From the NCBI GenBank assembly GCA_001986395.2, contig MQVO02000012.1, positions 372,001 to 436,000 of the forward strand: a stretch of 64,000 nt of DNA, in the 5' to 3' direction. The stretch's first letter is position 1; each line of letters starts with the position of its first letter. Position numbers and translations under genes: made by a program. Shown here piece after piece: positions 35,301-46,106 of the stretch. The notes under the pieces are model-generated. The model worked only from the letters and a program-made list of their open reading frames with translations, searched no databases and was not told where the DNA came from. The DNA comes from Irpex lacteus (lineage: Eukaryota; Basidiomycota; Agaricomycetes; Polyporales; Irpicaceae).

Positions 35301-36328
35301 GTGGGTTTTGTCTTGCACTTTCGATGAGTGGCGTCAGGTACATGGCACATAGAACTTACAACACCATGACCCCGGAACAGCTGAATTATTTTGTGCGTAC
35401 AGAAAACACGCTGAGTTCGACGTGGCCTGATACTGTGACCGCACGACAGAATCCATATATCCCAACAATTGATAACGATCATCCGGATGATGAGTACGAG
35501 TACTAGAACTGTACAGGGTGCGAGTGGGCCTGTTCGAGCCCACTTTGCTATATCTTCCATGGACAGCCTTGATTGATACATGACTTGGTCATCTGTATGG
35601 GGCTCATATCAAACACATTTGCTAGTATGTGGATATCAGCACTAGCGCGGTGCAGATATGTGTGGATGTACGTACGCAGGTAGCGGACATCAAAAGCCGT
35701 ATGGCAAACCTTCGTTCGAATCGCACAACAATAACACGGACATCTCGTGCAACACGAGGCGGTCGAGCGGCTGGGATCTGAGGTTACTATGTGACGTTCT
35801 ACTGAATGTAAACTAAACAGGAACGGAGGTGGGTGAACGGGTTCGAAAGGACATTCATATGTAGTTTAGTACTGGACAGGATCATGCAAACTTAGTTCAG
35901 ACAAATCGCACACCTCGCAAAAACCAAGAACGTCACAGATGGTCCACGAACGACTACTTAGGCATGAGCATAATCTACCGTCCCGACCAGACAGAACAAA
36001 ACGAACACACAAAAAAGAACGAACTCCCAGCAACCGCCCAACATCCAAGTCACCGTCTAACTTCTACCAGGAAACAGAATGCAACGCGTGACTGCCATAC
36101 CTATAAGAAAGAAGACCTCCCAATCATAATCTTACACACATTTCGCTTTTCATTTCTCCTTCTTCCTCTTCTTCTACGTTTTAACCGAGCCCTTGCCCAG
36201 CTCTGTCTAACACCAAGCAACGTGACATCTTAGAACCATGGACCTGGAAATCCTGGAAAACCGGTCTGACGCCACACCATGCAACCGTCCGGCCGTCAAG
36301 TCGAATCTGTCAATTAGACTTCAGTCCT
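32370..36328. other. Gene-poor region
   Basis: Short open frames only. A GC-rich stretch near 32573-32635 has partial self-complementarity (GGGGTGCC with GGCGCCACCCC) but no recognised RNA family. The plus-strand frame at 33353-33736 is open for 127 codons without a domain. The last few hundred bases should include the 3' UTR of the PH-domain gene. Confidence 0.4.
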
Positions 36329-38541
36329 CTAGGCTTCCTGGGGTACCACGCCGCCTCCTCCCCCAGCGCCGCTCGATATAGCACTATTACTCGCTACGGC
36401 CGTGGAAGACGTAGACGTAGACGTGGTCGGGTGCGATAAGAAGCTCCCGGCCCCGCTGAGGCTTAGTCTCCGTGCGAACGAGTCTCTACGTCGCGTTGTC
36501 TGCGGATTCGTAGAGGGTGTGTGAGAGGGAGCGCCACCGGTCGCTGCGCTGTGACTATGATGGAGGTTGGTAGTGGTAGGTGTGACAGGGGGAGGTGACG
36601 GCCCGGCTGTGTTAGAGTTTCCTGACAGAGACGAAACGATGTGACCTCCACCACTGAGTTCATTCGTGGAAGTTATGGGAACCGATGCTGACGCAGGTAT
36701 CTTCACTGTGGGAGAGATAGCAGACGCCGCACCTGTGGTGGCACCGGGAGCGGTGACGGAAGCAGTAGGAGCAGCTGTCCCAGCCGTAGCAGGTATGTTA
36801 GCTGAGTGGCCTGGCTGGGCATTCTGAGAGGGAAGCGGGGCCGGTAATGAGTGCGAATGTGATGGATTGTGAACAGCCGCCGAATCTCCTGGCACGACCG
36901 ATCGTCGAGCGATGAGCGCCCTCACTGCACTCAGCCATGCAATTTCCTCTTCCTCCGTCGGGGCACAAACGAGCAGTGTGCGTTTGGTAGTCACGATCTT
37001 GAACGTGTGCTTGCCTTCGCCTCCGTCGGGCTCCTCGCCTTCCTTGAAGTTGTGATGAGGCGGAGATAGGGCTCCCAGAGCGGGCTGGGCTGGTCGGCAA
37101 GGGAGGTCATATTCCAGCGCGTCTATAATCTGCGCCAAGGGTATGGATCGATGAGGTTTGGTGTCCTGGAAGACGAAGATAGAAGCAGAACCACAGAAAG
37201 CGGAGAGCGAGAACAAAGGGAGCGATTGTAGGACAGGTTGCAAGGAGGCATGAGCACACAGGGGACAGACGGAACAAGCAAACACGAGAGCAGGCACGTC
37301 AGCCTTCATTGAACTCTATCTGCACGAGGAAGACTAGAACGCACCATATGGCTTCGCGAATACACGAGCTTGTCACCGGTAAGAACAAACCAGCGGTTAT
37401 GCCAAATATGTCGCCGGGAACCACATTTCATCAGGTATCCGTTTATGACAACCTTGGAGGTATCTATAGAGCCCGATTGTTTTGAGGGGGAGGTCAGGTC
37501 AGTTACGGCTGAGGGATTGGCATTTGCGAGGTGAGGGGTGGGCCGTGGCATACTCGAGGACGCATCTTCTGATTCTGACGACGTCAGATGATGTCCGTAT
37601 GGTGAGTGAGACAGGGTCGGCGAGGCTGGTGGCTGGGACTGCTGAGGCTGCTGTGAATGGTGCTGGTACGAGTGGCGTTGAGAAGCAGTTCTAGGTATGG
37701 GTATCGGCGCGGTAACCGAGCTTTGTGTAGAGGTTGCCTGTAAGCTCGTCCGAGCCTCTGTGATAGCGTTGACCCACTCCGACACCTCTTGCGCCGATTC
37801 GGCTTGCAGGTAAAATGTCCGCGTAGGTGAGACCAAGACAAACGTGTTCTGATGCTTCTTCAATTGCACGGCTGTGCAGGAATGAATGTCGTTCAGTTCG
37901 AGGAGACGGAGGAGCTTGTACTCTGCCGAGGTTTTGTAAAAGGCTAGATGAACTGGGCGCAATACAAACCACCGTTTCTTCCACGTCTAGCATAGCATAC
38001 CGCATCGATATCGTCATCCGTGAGAAGCGAGTCGGGGATGACCACAAGGCTAGGCTCACCTTGCGCCGTTCTCCCTTCTTCCACAGGTATCCAGTCTTGA
38101 GGACAGTCTCCTCATGCGATCCTCGAGGCTTTCCAGCTGTCTCCGACTTCCAACCCCCCTCTTCGTCTTCTTCGTCTTCCTCTGATTCCTCTCCACCGCT
38201 ACCACTGCGTCTTTCGGCTATTGCTTGTAGTGGGGGTTGTGTGAGACTGCCAACGCCATGTGTGAGACCGATGGGGGTTGCCAGAGGCGATACACCGTAG
38301 TTCTCGGGGGAGAGCACTGAATCTGAGTCGGACTCGGTACCCGAAATGGGGGCATTTGAGGCGGCCGACTTCTAGAGAGCGTAGTAGACAGACATGAGCA
38401 CTGACAATGTGGGGGTACGTGACAAAGATAAGAGCAAAGAATGACCTTTGGAATTGGTCTGGCGGCCGAATGGACTGAGAGCTTCCGCGTCACTTCTTGA
38501 TAGGAAGGAGGAGGTGCTGAGCGCGCTGACGACGTGGGCAT
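36329..38541 (-). CDS. Tandem pleckstrin-homology (PH) domain protein
   Basis: Adaptor-like protein with two PH domains, which generally bind phosphoinositides or proteins at membranes. The start is the ATG at 38541 (MPTSSARSAPPPSYQEVTRKL). Exon 2 carries an acidic stretch (EESEEDEEDEEGG) and the beginning of PH1 (KTGYLWKKGERRK). An intron falls before TWKKRWFVLRPVHLAFYK, and the domain ends with ESAQEVSEWVNAITEA. After a Ser/Pro/Gln-rich linker, PH2 begins VVINGYLMKCGSRRHIWHNRWFVLTGDKLVYSRSHM. It is interrupted by a longer intron (about 130 nt, ending in TCTTCGTCTTCCAG) and resumes DTKPHRSIPL through EEEEIAWLSAVRALIARR. The tail is long, disordered and Ser/Thr/Ala/Pro-rich. Both Trp residues that end PH domains are present. 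It shares an upstream region with the divergent acyl-CoA-binding protein gene. Confidence 0.83.
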
Positions 38542-39215
38542 TGTACGGGTATGGTGGTGGTAGTTGGTCAAGTTGTGCTCGTCGTCGCTGCGGCAATGCG
38601 GCGCAGAGCCTCGCACAGACTGGGCAGAGGAGCTCAGATGCTGTCTGGAGTGATGATCAGGCTCAGAGCGAGAGAGAGGCGGAGTGCGTCGGAGTTTCTG
38701 CTGGCAACTCGAGGCGCCACCGAGTGAGAAAGATTGTCGAACGTCAGTCCTGGGCAGCAGTAGGCTAGCGTAGATCGCTGGAAAAGTCTTAGTCTAGACC
38801 GGTGTACACAACGAGCTCGAGGGCAGAGATGACGACGAGGGAGGCCGGGGCATTCGATCTGGCTGAGCGGAGAAACTACCGACGCATCGTCCCGCCATCA
38901 GCAGCGTCAATTGCATGCGTCCTCAATCATATCTGCCACCTTTGAGGACACAATCTCTCATGTTGCGAATAACGAGCTCGCTCTCACGCACGGTCCCCAA
39001 CACAGAATACTCAGCCCCCAAGAGATGACCAGACAACGCCTTCTTGAACCCACAAAGGCGACCTCCGCCCCAGTTGTGCAACCAATGACGGAAGTTGCCG
39101 CCCCACGGAATCATGGGGAGATGGCGATGGCGATTGGGATATAAGTTTGCCGCAGTATACAGCTCTGACCACAACGTCCATCTATCTCTGATCGCCGTCT
39201 CTGCCTCTCTCCTCA
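38542..39215. promoter_or_regulatory. Divergent promoter region of PH-domain and ACBP genes
   Basis: Head-to-head intergenic space of about 670 bp. A TATA-like box (GATATAAG) lies at 39138-39145, about 70 bp before the ACBP start codon. No other element is assigned. Confidence 0.45.
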
Positions 39216-39857
39216 TCATGTCTGAAGCCAAGTTCAACAAGGCTGCCGAGATCATCCAGAGCCTCCCCAAGGACGGCCCCATCAAGCCATCTCAGGATGA
39301 CCAACTCTTCGTAAGTCGATCGCATCGTGTTCTTCGTCACGTACACCCTAATTTGCCGTTCGTACAGTTCTACAGTCACTTCAAGCAAGGTATGCGCGTT
39401 TGCAGCGTGTGGTACACAAAATACTAAATGACATCGGGTAGCGACTATCGGAGACGTCAACACTGCACGACCTGGCATGCTTGACTTCGTCGGAAAGGCC
39501 AAATGGTGAGTTGCTTCGGCCGCTGGCTATCGGGACGTCTTCCTCCTACTCTATCTTGAGCGCGATTGCTCTTCGGTGGTTTTGCAATTCGTCGCGGCGT
39601 TCGGATCGTGTTGGACATCTCGCTCACTTCGTCCGTGTTCTCATTGCAATAGGGACGCCTGGAAGAAGCTCGAGGGTACTTCAAAGGAGTCTGCTCGTGA
39701 GAGCTATGTGAATAAGCTGATAGAGGTCAGTGACTAAGGGCTTCTCTTCATAATGGAGACGTCTGCTCACTAACATTGACCCCGATAACAGATTCTCAAG
39801 GGCGCTGATGACGCAGACGCAAAGAAGTACCTCGAAGAGCTCGAGGCCACTGCTTGA
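39216..39857 (+). CDS. Acyl-CoA-binding protein (ACBP)
   Basis: Small cytosolic carrier that binds long-chain acyl-CoA esters and feeds lipid synthesis and degradation. Five exons rebuild a protein of about 105 residues: MSEAKFNKAAEIIQSLPKDG...DDQLF, then FYSHFKQ, ATIGDVNTARPGMLDFVGK, WDAWKKLEGTSKESARESYV and ILKGADDADAKKYLEELEATA. The order and spacing match the ACBP fold, including the FYSHFKQAT, GDVNTxRPG and KAKWDAW signatures that hold the acyl-CoA-binding Tyr and Lys residues. The length fits the 85-105 residue norm. Introns are about 45-105 nt with ordinary GT-AG ends. The start ATG at 39216 lies about 70 bp after a TATA-like box. Confidence 0.93.
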
Positions 39858-42350
39858 ATGTTCTTGTAATCCCGAACCCGAAGTGTATGTGCTTGCAATG
39901 TACAATATCTGAACTCTACGTGAATCGTGATTCCTGGAAAACAATCTTCCATGCACTTGCTTGAGACCAGCATCGTGTTGAGCCTAGGGCAGTCACCTCA
40001 TGCACTTCAACGGACCTCAGACTTCGCCGAGACATTTCAATGTCAAGAGGAGAGTTTGCCGCTAACAGGCACTTTGCGCCAACCATCTAGGATCGACGAA
40101 GTGGGTGCCTCCATTAGTTTCATGGGGGCGGAAGCAGACAGCTTTACGGCATACTGCAGGAACTGTATCATCGTGTGAGTGATCGCAAGGCCCTAGAAAT
40201 CATATTGTGCTTCACATCCGTGCCAGTGACAGTGCCTCTAAGTCTAAAGACCCATCCTGAAACGCCCTGTCATGTTCAGCGGTTGATGGTATTCGAATAC
40301 ACCCTGGCAGCGCTCGAAGCACCCTCACTCAATCACCCACAAGGCAGTGGTGATGTATTCAGTCCGCACAACTCCTTCGCAACACGCAGCTCTATGCTTC
40401 GCTAGCGCTCCGACCTCGGATTGGACGCTCGAGGAAGTCTCATACGCATCTTGTACGAACAGGCCTAGGAAGAAAACAGACAAATGACATGTTTTTGAGA
40501 ACCCACGGCAGCTGCAGGCCTTACTCAGCTGGTTCGGCCGGGTATTGATTTCGACAGCGAGAAGGTGCTTCTGCGTAGTCAGCCTAGTCAGCCATTGGAG
40601 ACTTATCGAACCTTCACCAGGATATATCCCAACGTCCGAAGCTAACGCCACTACTTGCGGGTGCTAAGCGCTGCCGTACCCGTTTGTGGCTGGGCACCAC
40701 GACTTGACGAGCGTCCAGTTCATCATCAATGTTTCCTCTTGGGAGGAGGGCGGTGTGACCCCGGAACCGCTGTGTCAAACGCTCGAGGGAATTTCGTCGG
40801 CGATGTTTGATCTCATTCTCATAGATTCGCAACATCTCCCGAGTTCGTTCGAGTAGCCGCCGTGGGCACGTCGTTCGAAGCCACGGAGTTTCGGAGTACT
40901 CACTGCGCAGGGGGGCGCTATGGCCTGGAGGAGGTCACATCACTCCTGGGCGGTCGGGTCACTGTCTTTCTCAGGATGCCCAGAAGCGCGAAGGTGGGCG
41001 GCAAAAGACAAGGCTGAGTGAGCCCAGGGTGTGAGGCAGGCTGGAGGATAAATGACCGTATGTGAGCGTGTAAAGTGTGTTCTTGCGGTCGAGTTCGTTT
41101 TGACCTTCCTTTTTTCGAAGGTGGCTTGTGGACTTGATGCGAAAATAATTTGCGGTCCCGGTGTCGGTAATCGGCATTCGACAGTTTTCTGCGATGCGCA
41201 TTGTCAGGCCGAGAAATACCTGCAGTAGCTTTGGTTGCGGCAGAATATGTAAGCCGCGGCACGCTCTCATGATACGTCCTGTGTCACTCACCATTGCCGT
41301 CAAGAATGCGGGGAACGCGCTGATCAAGAGCCATTGGCCAGGAATATTTTTCTGCCCGCTGGAAAGTTCGAAACCTGGCCAGATAAATGTATCAAGCCCA
41401 TCTCTGAAATTCAGCCGTCCTGCCGACTTCAAAGGACGGCTCTATGTCGTTTAGAATAGCTCCTGGCAGACAGTTGCAAGGGCGCCGCGGCCAGGGTCCT
41501 CGTTAGCACATTGTCTTGAATGCACAGGAGAGAAGACATCACAATGGAGGCTTCTAGCTCGCGGACGAGGTCCACAGGTGCCTGGTGGCGACGGGCGCAG
41601 CTGTTCAAACAGAGCAACGGCCAGGCCCTTCTTGGACGACGTGCTTCTAACTTACGTGTTTAGCCGTGCACCAATGCGCCAGCCAGCGTGGTTATCGAAC
41701 AATGCAACTGTGGACTAAACATACGGCCGGCGCTGATACTGCGCACAGAGTTCTCTGTGCAAGTTAAGCGACGTCGAGGCCACTGCAGTAATTCAGACGA
41801 GCCATTGGACGCATGTTGGGCCGGAACTTACACGTAAAGAGAGATATGTAACTCAAGACTTCGTTAGGGTATGTGGGTCAGTTTGCTTGCGCCGGTGATA
41901 GCCACTCAAACGTGGGATAGGATCTACAATACGGTGTCGGTGTAACGTTAGTTGGAACACCTGCGCCGGGGGTGATTAGTCGGACTGAATGTGAGCTACA
42001 GAATTCTTCGATATACGTACAAGTTCAGCGATTGAATTCATGCACGTTCAATATTCTATGCTATACATTGTCTGCCGTACAGGAGACACCAGCGAGAGGA
42101 CTTGATGGACGGATGTTCGACGTTCAAAGATAAGTAGAGAAGCCACAAAATTATTTATTGCATCAATATTTGAGCAATCCGTGACCGTATCTGCATGTCC
42201 TGCCAGTGCATTTAGAACTCCATTTATCGAGCGGAAAGGCGTGAATTCTCACTCTAGGAAACAATGCTTGGGCTCCGTTGCTGGCCTCTGGGCACAACGT
42301 ACTTGACAATAATGGGACGCATTGAAGTTATTCTTCTTTGCAAAAAAATA
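39858..42350. other. Gene-poor region
   Basis: A minus-strand frame at 41432-40971 (153 codons) starts with a stretch that could be part of a membrane protein (GFELSSGQKNIPGQWLLISAF), but no neighbouring exon continues it and the plus strand is open over half of it. No other feature is seen. Confidence 0.35.
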
Positions 42351-42352
42351 TT

Positions 42353-42412
42353 TATGAGAGTGGGATTTGAACCCATGCCTTCCTGGTCAAATTAGCCATG
42401 TTCGAATCCCAC
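42353..42412 (-). pseudogene. tRNA-Leu-like 3' fragment with inverted T-arm
   Basis: On the minus strand, GGCATGGGTTCAAATCCCAC followed by TCTCAT resembles the T arm and acceptor end of the tRNA-Leu at 42449-42547. The same ~18 bases recur in opposite orientation at 42395-42412 (CCATGTTCGAATCCCAC), making a hairpin of about 18-20 bp arms and a 15-nt loop. There is no 5' half, so it is not a functional tRNA gene. Confidence 0.55.
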
Positions 42413-42448
42413 ACCCCGGCGCCTGACCTTGGAAAAGACAAAAACAAA

Positions 42449-42547
42449 TGACGAGAGCGGGATTCGAACCCGCGCCCTTTCGGACCAGATTACGTAAGCA
42501 GTCACATGACCTTAGTCTGGCGCCTTAGACCGCTCGGCCATCTCGCC
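42449..42547 (-). tRNA. tRNA-Leu (anticodon AAG) with intron
   Basis: The minus strand begins GGCGAGATGGCCGAGCGGTC. The acceptor stem GGCGAGA pairs with TCTCGTC with one G-T wobble and discriminator A. The D arm holds the A-box TGGCCGAGCGGT, and the anticodon stem CCAGA/TCTGG encloses CT-AAG-G. A ~19-nt intron starts one base after the anticodon. A long variable arm typical of type II tRNA (TCCGAAAGGGC) follows, then the T arm GCGGGTTCGAATCCCGC, which doubles as the B box. The CCA end is not encoded. Confidence 0.95.
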
Positions 42548-42733
42548 CTTCTGGCGTCTCCCTTCTAGCGGACTCAGAGACGACAAGATTCCTTCCCGTT
42601 GAATGTAGAGTACCCCCGCAGCGTCGTTCATCCCAGTCTCTGTCTTCTGCCACAGTGCAGGTTTTCATTTATATCCCGAGGCCGTAAAATGTAACTGACC
42701 TATGTCATATCTTTCTTCTGGTGCAGGTCTGAT

Positions 42734-42850
42734 ATGCAATCTGAAGTAGGCATGCATGAGTGTCTTCGCATCCCGGAGATTCAAGGCGAGATAAGTATTC
42801 AGCAATCTTTAGCGCAAGGACTGTCACACGGTGCGAGGCTCGCACAGGTC
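42734..42850 (+). pseudogene. Relic of an F-box protein gene (N-terminal fragment)
   Basis: The plus frame reads VGMHECLRIPEIQGEI and then, after a disruption, HGARLAQV. This matches the start of the nearby F-box paralogues (HECLRISEIRAEIF...CAVLARTC; SHECFRILEIQRRIF...GAQLARTC). The frame ends soon after, and no downstream leucine-rich part is found before the intact copy at 43433. I interpret it as a decayed tandem duplicate. Confidence 0.6.
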
Positions 42851-43432
42851 GAGAGAAGGAAGTTGCAAAGGGGCAGCGCAGAGAGCTGTTTGGCATGTAA
42901 AGGTACGGAGAGACTGGGAGTCTTATAAGGACCTGGACTCGGCACGGATTCGAGCACAACTCGGAGAAAAAATTGCAACAATGGGAATAGTCACTCAATA
43001 AGATAAAAGGCTTTTACTGTAAGTTAAGGGTTCGCAGGGGTGCTGAGATGGAGGTTCCTCTGGTACATACTCAATGAGCTGCGACAGAACGCACGGCTGT
43101 CATGATAATGGAATGTCATTGATGGCTGTACTCATCCTCGTATCTCTTTGCCAGGGAAGTGGTTCGTGGGATGGTACTGGTGAGTGTCTTTGATGGATCA
43201 CACGGAGAAGCATATGTGCGTTGGCAATGCCTGCCAGTTTCCCACACCACGACGAACCAGTCGCTCTCAATCAACTCGCATACTGCATTCCCCTTTCACT
43301 CATCACACTTGGTCAGTGCTCCTCAACTCTCGTGATCCGAGTTGCTGACTTTGTTCGTTACAGCAGCGAAAAGATTGACGGTTCAGCTGGGATCGATTGA
43401 CTTATCGACGTCTCCTTCAAGTTGTTAGCATA
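42851..43432. promoter_or_regulatory. Upstream region of the first F-box gene
   Basis: No gene is seen. The region presumably includes the promoter of the gene at 43433. No specific element is assigned. Confidence 0.3.
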
Positions 43433-45410
43433 ATGAGTCAGAGTGACTGTAGCGTGCTTCAGACCGGGGTACAGGCACCAGGGTAAGCACCGAGCACCCT
43501 CAGCTCTTTTATCCACCGTCTCAATCAACGGCTCATACCGATCTCTTAGGCTTGACGTGCTATTGCGATCTCATGAATGTTTTCGAATACTGGAGATTCA
43601 GAGACGGATATTCAGCATGTGTCGACCCGCGGACGGCGCACAACTCGCACGGACGTGTAGGCTGTTCTACAAGGTGGCCATGGACATCGTTTGGAGGGTA
43701 CTTCCTAGCCTACTGCCGCTCATTTGGTGTATGCCCTCAGAAGCTTTGCACCACCGGATACCTGAGACGGTCGTCACCGGCGGCTCCGTTGAGGAACCCC
43801 CCTCTCAGCCGGATGGGGTCGAGATTGTAAGCATTGTTTTCTCAAGAGACAGACATATTATAAGAGATAGATCATTTTCTTGCATGGTGTTGCGACAGAT
43901 CTTTAACAGGACCCTCACGCGAAACGATTGGACCTTGTTTTCCAAGCATACACATCGAGTGAGATCCCTGCATCTCCATCACGATCAGGTTTTCCATGGC
44001 CGTCTTCTCAGCTATTATCCCGCACACGTTACGTATGCACTCACGAGAGAGACAATGACTAGTCTCGTAGCGCTCATTCAACGATACACATCGACTGAAG
44101 GGCCTGGCGAATGCTCGTATCTATTCTCAAGACTCAGTCATCTCACGGTGACCCCAGGCTTCAATTTCTTCATCCCAAACTATCTGCAGGTTCTTTGCGG
44201 AGAGTCTCTTCAGACGTTGGCTCTGGTCCGGGACACCACCAACTACATGACGGATGCAGCACTATGCGTGGCCATCAAACTCCCTGATATTCTATCCACT
44301 CTAGGATCTATCTGGCCCAATCTCTGGCGCATCGACATCGACGATCTGATCTGCAGGACCGGCGAAGCGAACGATGTCTGCTTCATTGACAAACTTCGAG
44401 ATTGGTTATTTCATTTAACGAAGTTACGGTTGATCGATATCGAGCTGCGTCTGCACTCACCCATCTTCAAGATCCTTTCCGAGCTTCCACATCTACAAAA
44501 CTTGAGGGTTGTCGGTTTTCCAGATGCACCACATTCCACCAATATCGAGTGCCTTTCCTCCCGCTCTTTCGCGTCAATAAAGCATTTGTTAATGACTTTC
44601 CGCGATGCAGACTCTCTTGCCCAACTGCTACGCCCATTGGCGAGCTCAGCCACACTATTATCCTTGATCGGTATTCGTTGCGTCCATAGATGTCCTCGTC
44701 AGGACTCAGGCTCGTGTCACTGCGCGGCAGCCATCTTGGAGCCAATTTCCCGCATACCTTCTTTGGAGACCCTCATGATACGACTTATAGCCCCCGATAC
44801 GGAGTCAGTTGCAAACACAAAGCCGAGCATGTCTGGAGTGCCATTTTCCTACCTTTTCTCCCTCCGCCATTTGAAGCACGCCGTATTAATGGGGTTCTCC
44901 TGTCATGCCCTCACAGACGATGATCTCCGAGGTGCAGCTGCCGCTTGGCCGGAACTGGAATCTATCCAGCTTAATGATGAGCCCGGAGACCCGAGAGCGA
45001 CACTGGCTGGTGTCCAGGCGTTTTACAACTATTGTCCTAGGTTGGAGAAATTAAGCCTTCCCGCCAATGACAGTATTCCAGCAAATGGCGACGGCATTCT
45101 CGACATCCCAGCAGCCCGCACGCGTAGTGCGGCAGTTGAGAACCTCGAAGTAGTATTTTGTGCACATGGAGGGCTCAAGGACGGGAGTGATGAGTATATA
45201 CCAATGCTCGTCCGCCTGATGTTCCCGGAACTGAAGCGGTTTGAGGCCCATGCCAGTGCATCCCCACCCGCGATGGATGATTGGAGTACGACTGTATCAG
45301 AGAATTGGAACAAGTATCGGCGAATGGAGGCGCACGATGTTTTGACTATGCTGCAGCCGTGGGGCTTGAAGCATTGTCTGGCACACCCTGTCGAAGGACA
45401 CGAGGAGTAA
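43433..45410 (+). CDS. F-box protein with leucine-rich region, paralogue A
   Basis: Likely substrate adaptor of an SCF ubiquitin ligase; the role is inferred from the domain. Exon 1 is MSQSDCSVLQTGVQAPG, followed by a GTAAGC...CTCTTAG intron that ends at LDVLLRSHECFRILEIQ. The F-box-like start (HECFRILEIQRRIF...AQLARTCRLFYKVAMDIVWRVLPSLLPLIWCMP) precedes a region rich in spaced leucines (LSHLTV, LPHLQNLRV, FSLRHLKHAVLMGF). The end motif AMLVRLMFPEL-like (PMLVRLMFPELKRF) is shared with both minus-strand paralogues. A second intron (GTAAGCATTG...GCGACAG, near 43828-43900) is in frame and stop-free but sits exactly where both paralogues have an intron, just before the (S)F-x-R-x-x-T-x-x-DW block. 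About 620 residues. Confidence 0.78.
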
Positions 45411-46050
45411 TCGGACGCTCACTGGCAGAGCCCCGGGGTAGTACTAAGTAAAGTGACGATGCAGTATGATCATGATTAGCAGCAACAGCGACGAGTTGTG
45501 CGATATAAAATGTAAATGAATTTGATCTAAATAACAATAGGCTAAGTTTGTCGTTTCTATCAGCCCCAAGTTGCAGTCAGAACAAGTGAGTCAATCGCAG
45601 TACTTATCGGCAGATGGGAGAAATAGATGTCCAGAAACTAATGGAACCGTTGGGTGTAGAGTACTGTCGGCTATATGGGTCCCAAGCAAACCAGGTGTAA
45701 CTAGACACACTGGCATGTAGAGTTTAAAGGATTTAATAACGCTGAATAAGAGCGATTACTTACCGCAGTGCACGACTCGGATCGTGAAGCATTCGTGATG
45801 ACTCACTGTGACGTACAGGAACCTCCGATGATTTTTGCCTTATTGTGATAGCTCTGATATAAGAGAAATGCACACTGTGAAAATGTCCCTGTGTTATTTT
45901 TCTGTGTTCTGCGGAGAGAGATACCGGCAAAAGAGGTGGTGGCTGTGGCCACACGTCGGCGTTTGAGCGCCTAGATCAGCAAGGCGCGACTCCAAATCTA
46001 GCCCAAGGCCTGCCAACACCAGTCCCCGCCTGGCTCCTCCCCCTCCTCCA
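45411..46050. other. Intergenic
   Basis: 3' region of the F-box gene and upstream region of the phosphoglycerate mutase gene. The open frames are short and I recognise none. Confidence 0.4.
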
Positions 46051-46051
46051 G

Positions 46052-46059
46052 TATAAAAA
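46052..46059 (+). promoter_or_regulatory. TATA box of the phosphoglycerate mutase gene
   Basis: TATAAAAA, 55 bp before the start codon, preceded by a CT-rich run (CTCCTCCCCCTCCTCC) and followed by a pyrimidine-rich leader. This arrangement is common for highly expressed glycolytic genes in fungi. Confidence 0.6.
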
Positions 46060-46106
46060 GTTTCGCAAACTCCTTCTCTTTCAACATCGAACGCAACATA
46101 TAAGCT

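Noticed and set aside
40971..41432. Possible membrane protein exon on the minus strand
   Set aside because: Only one segment looks protein-like, no adjoining exon can be found, and no family is recognised.
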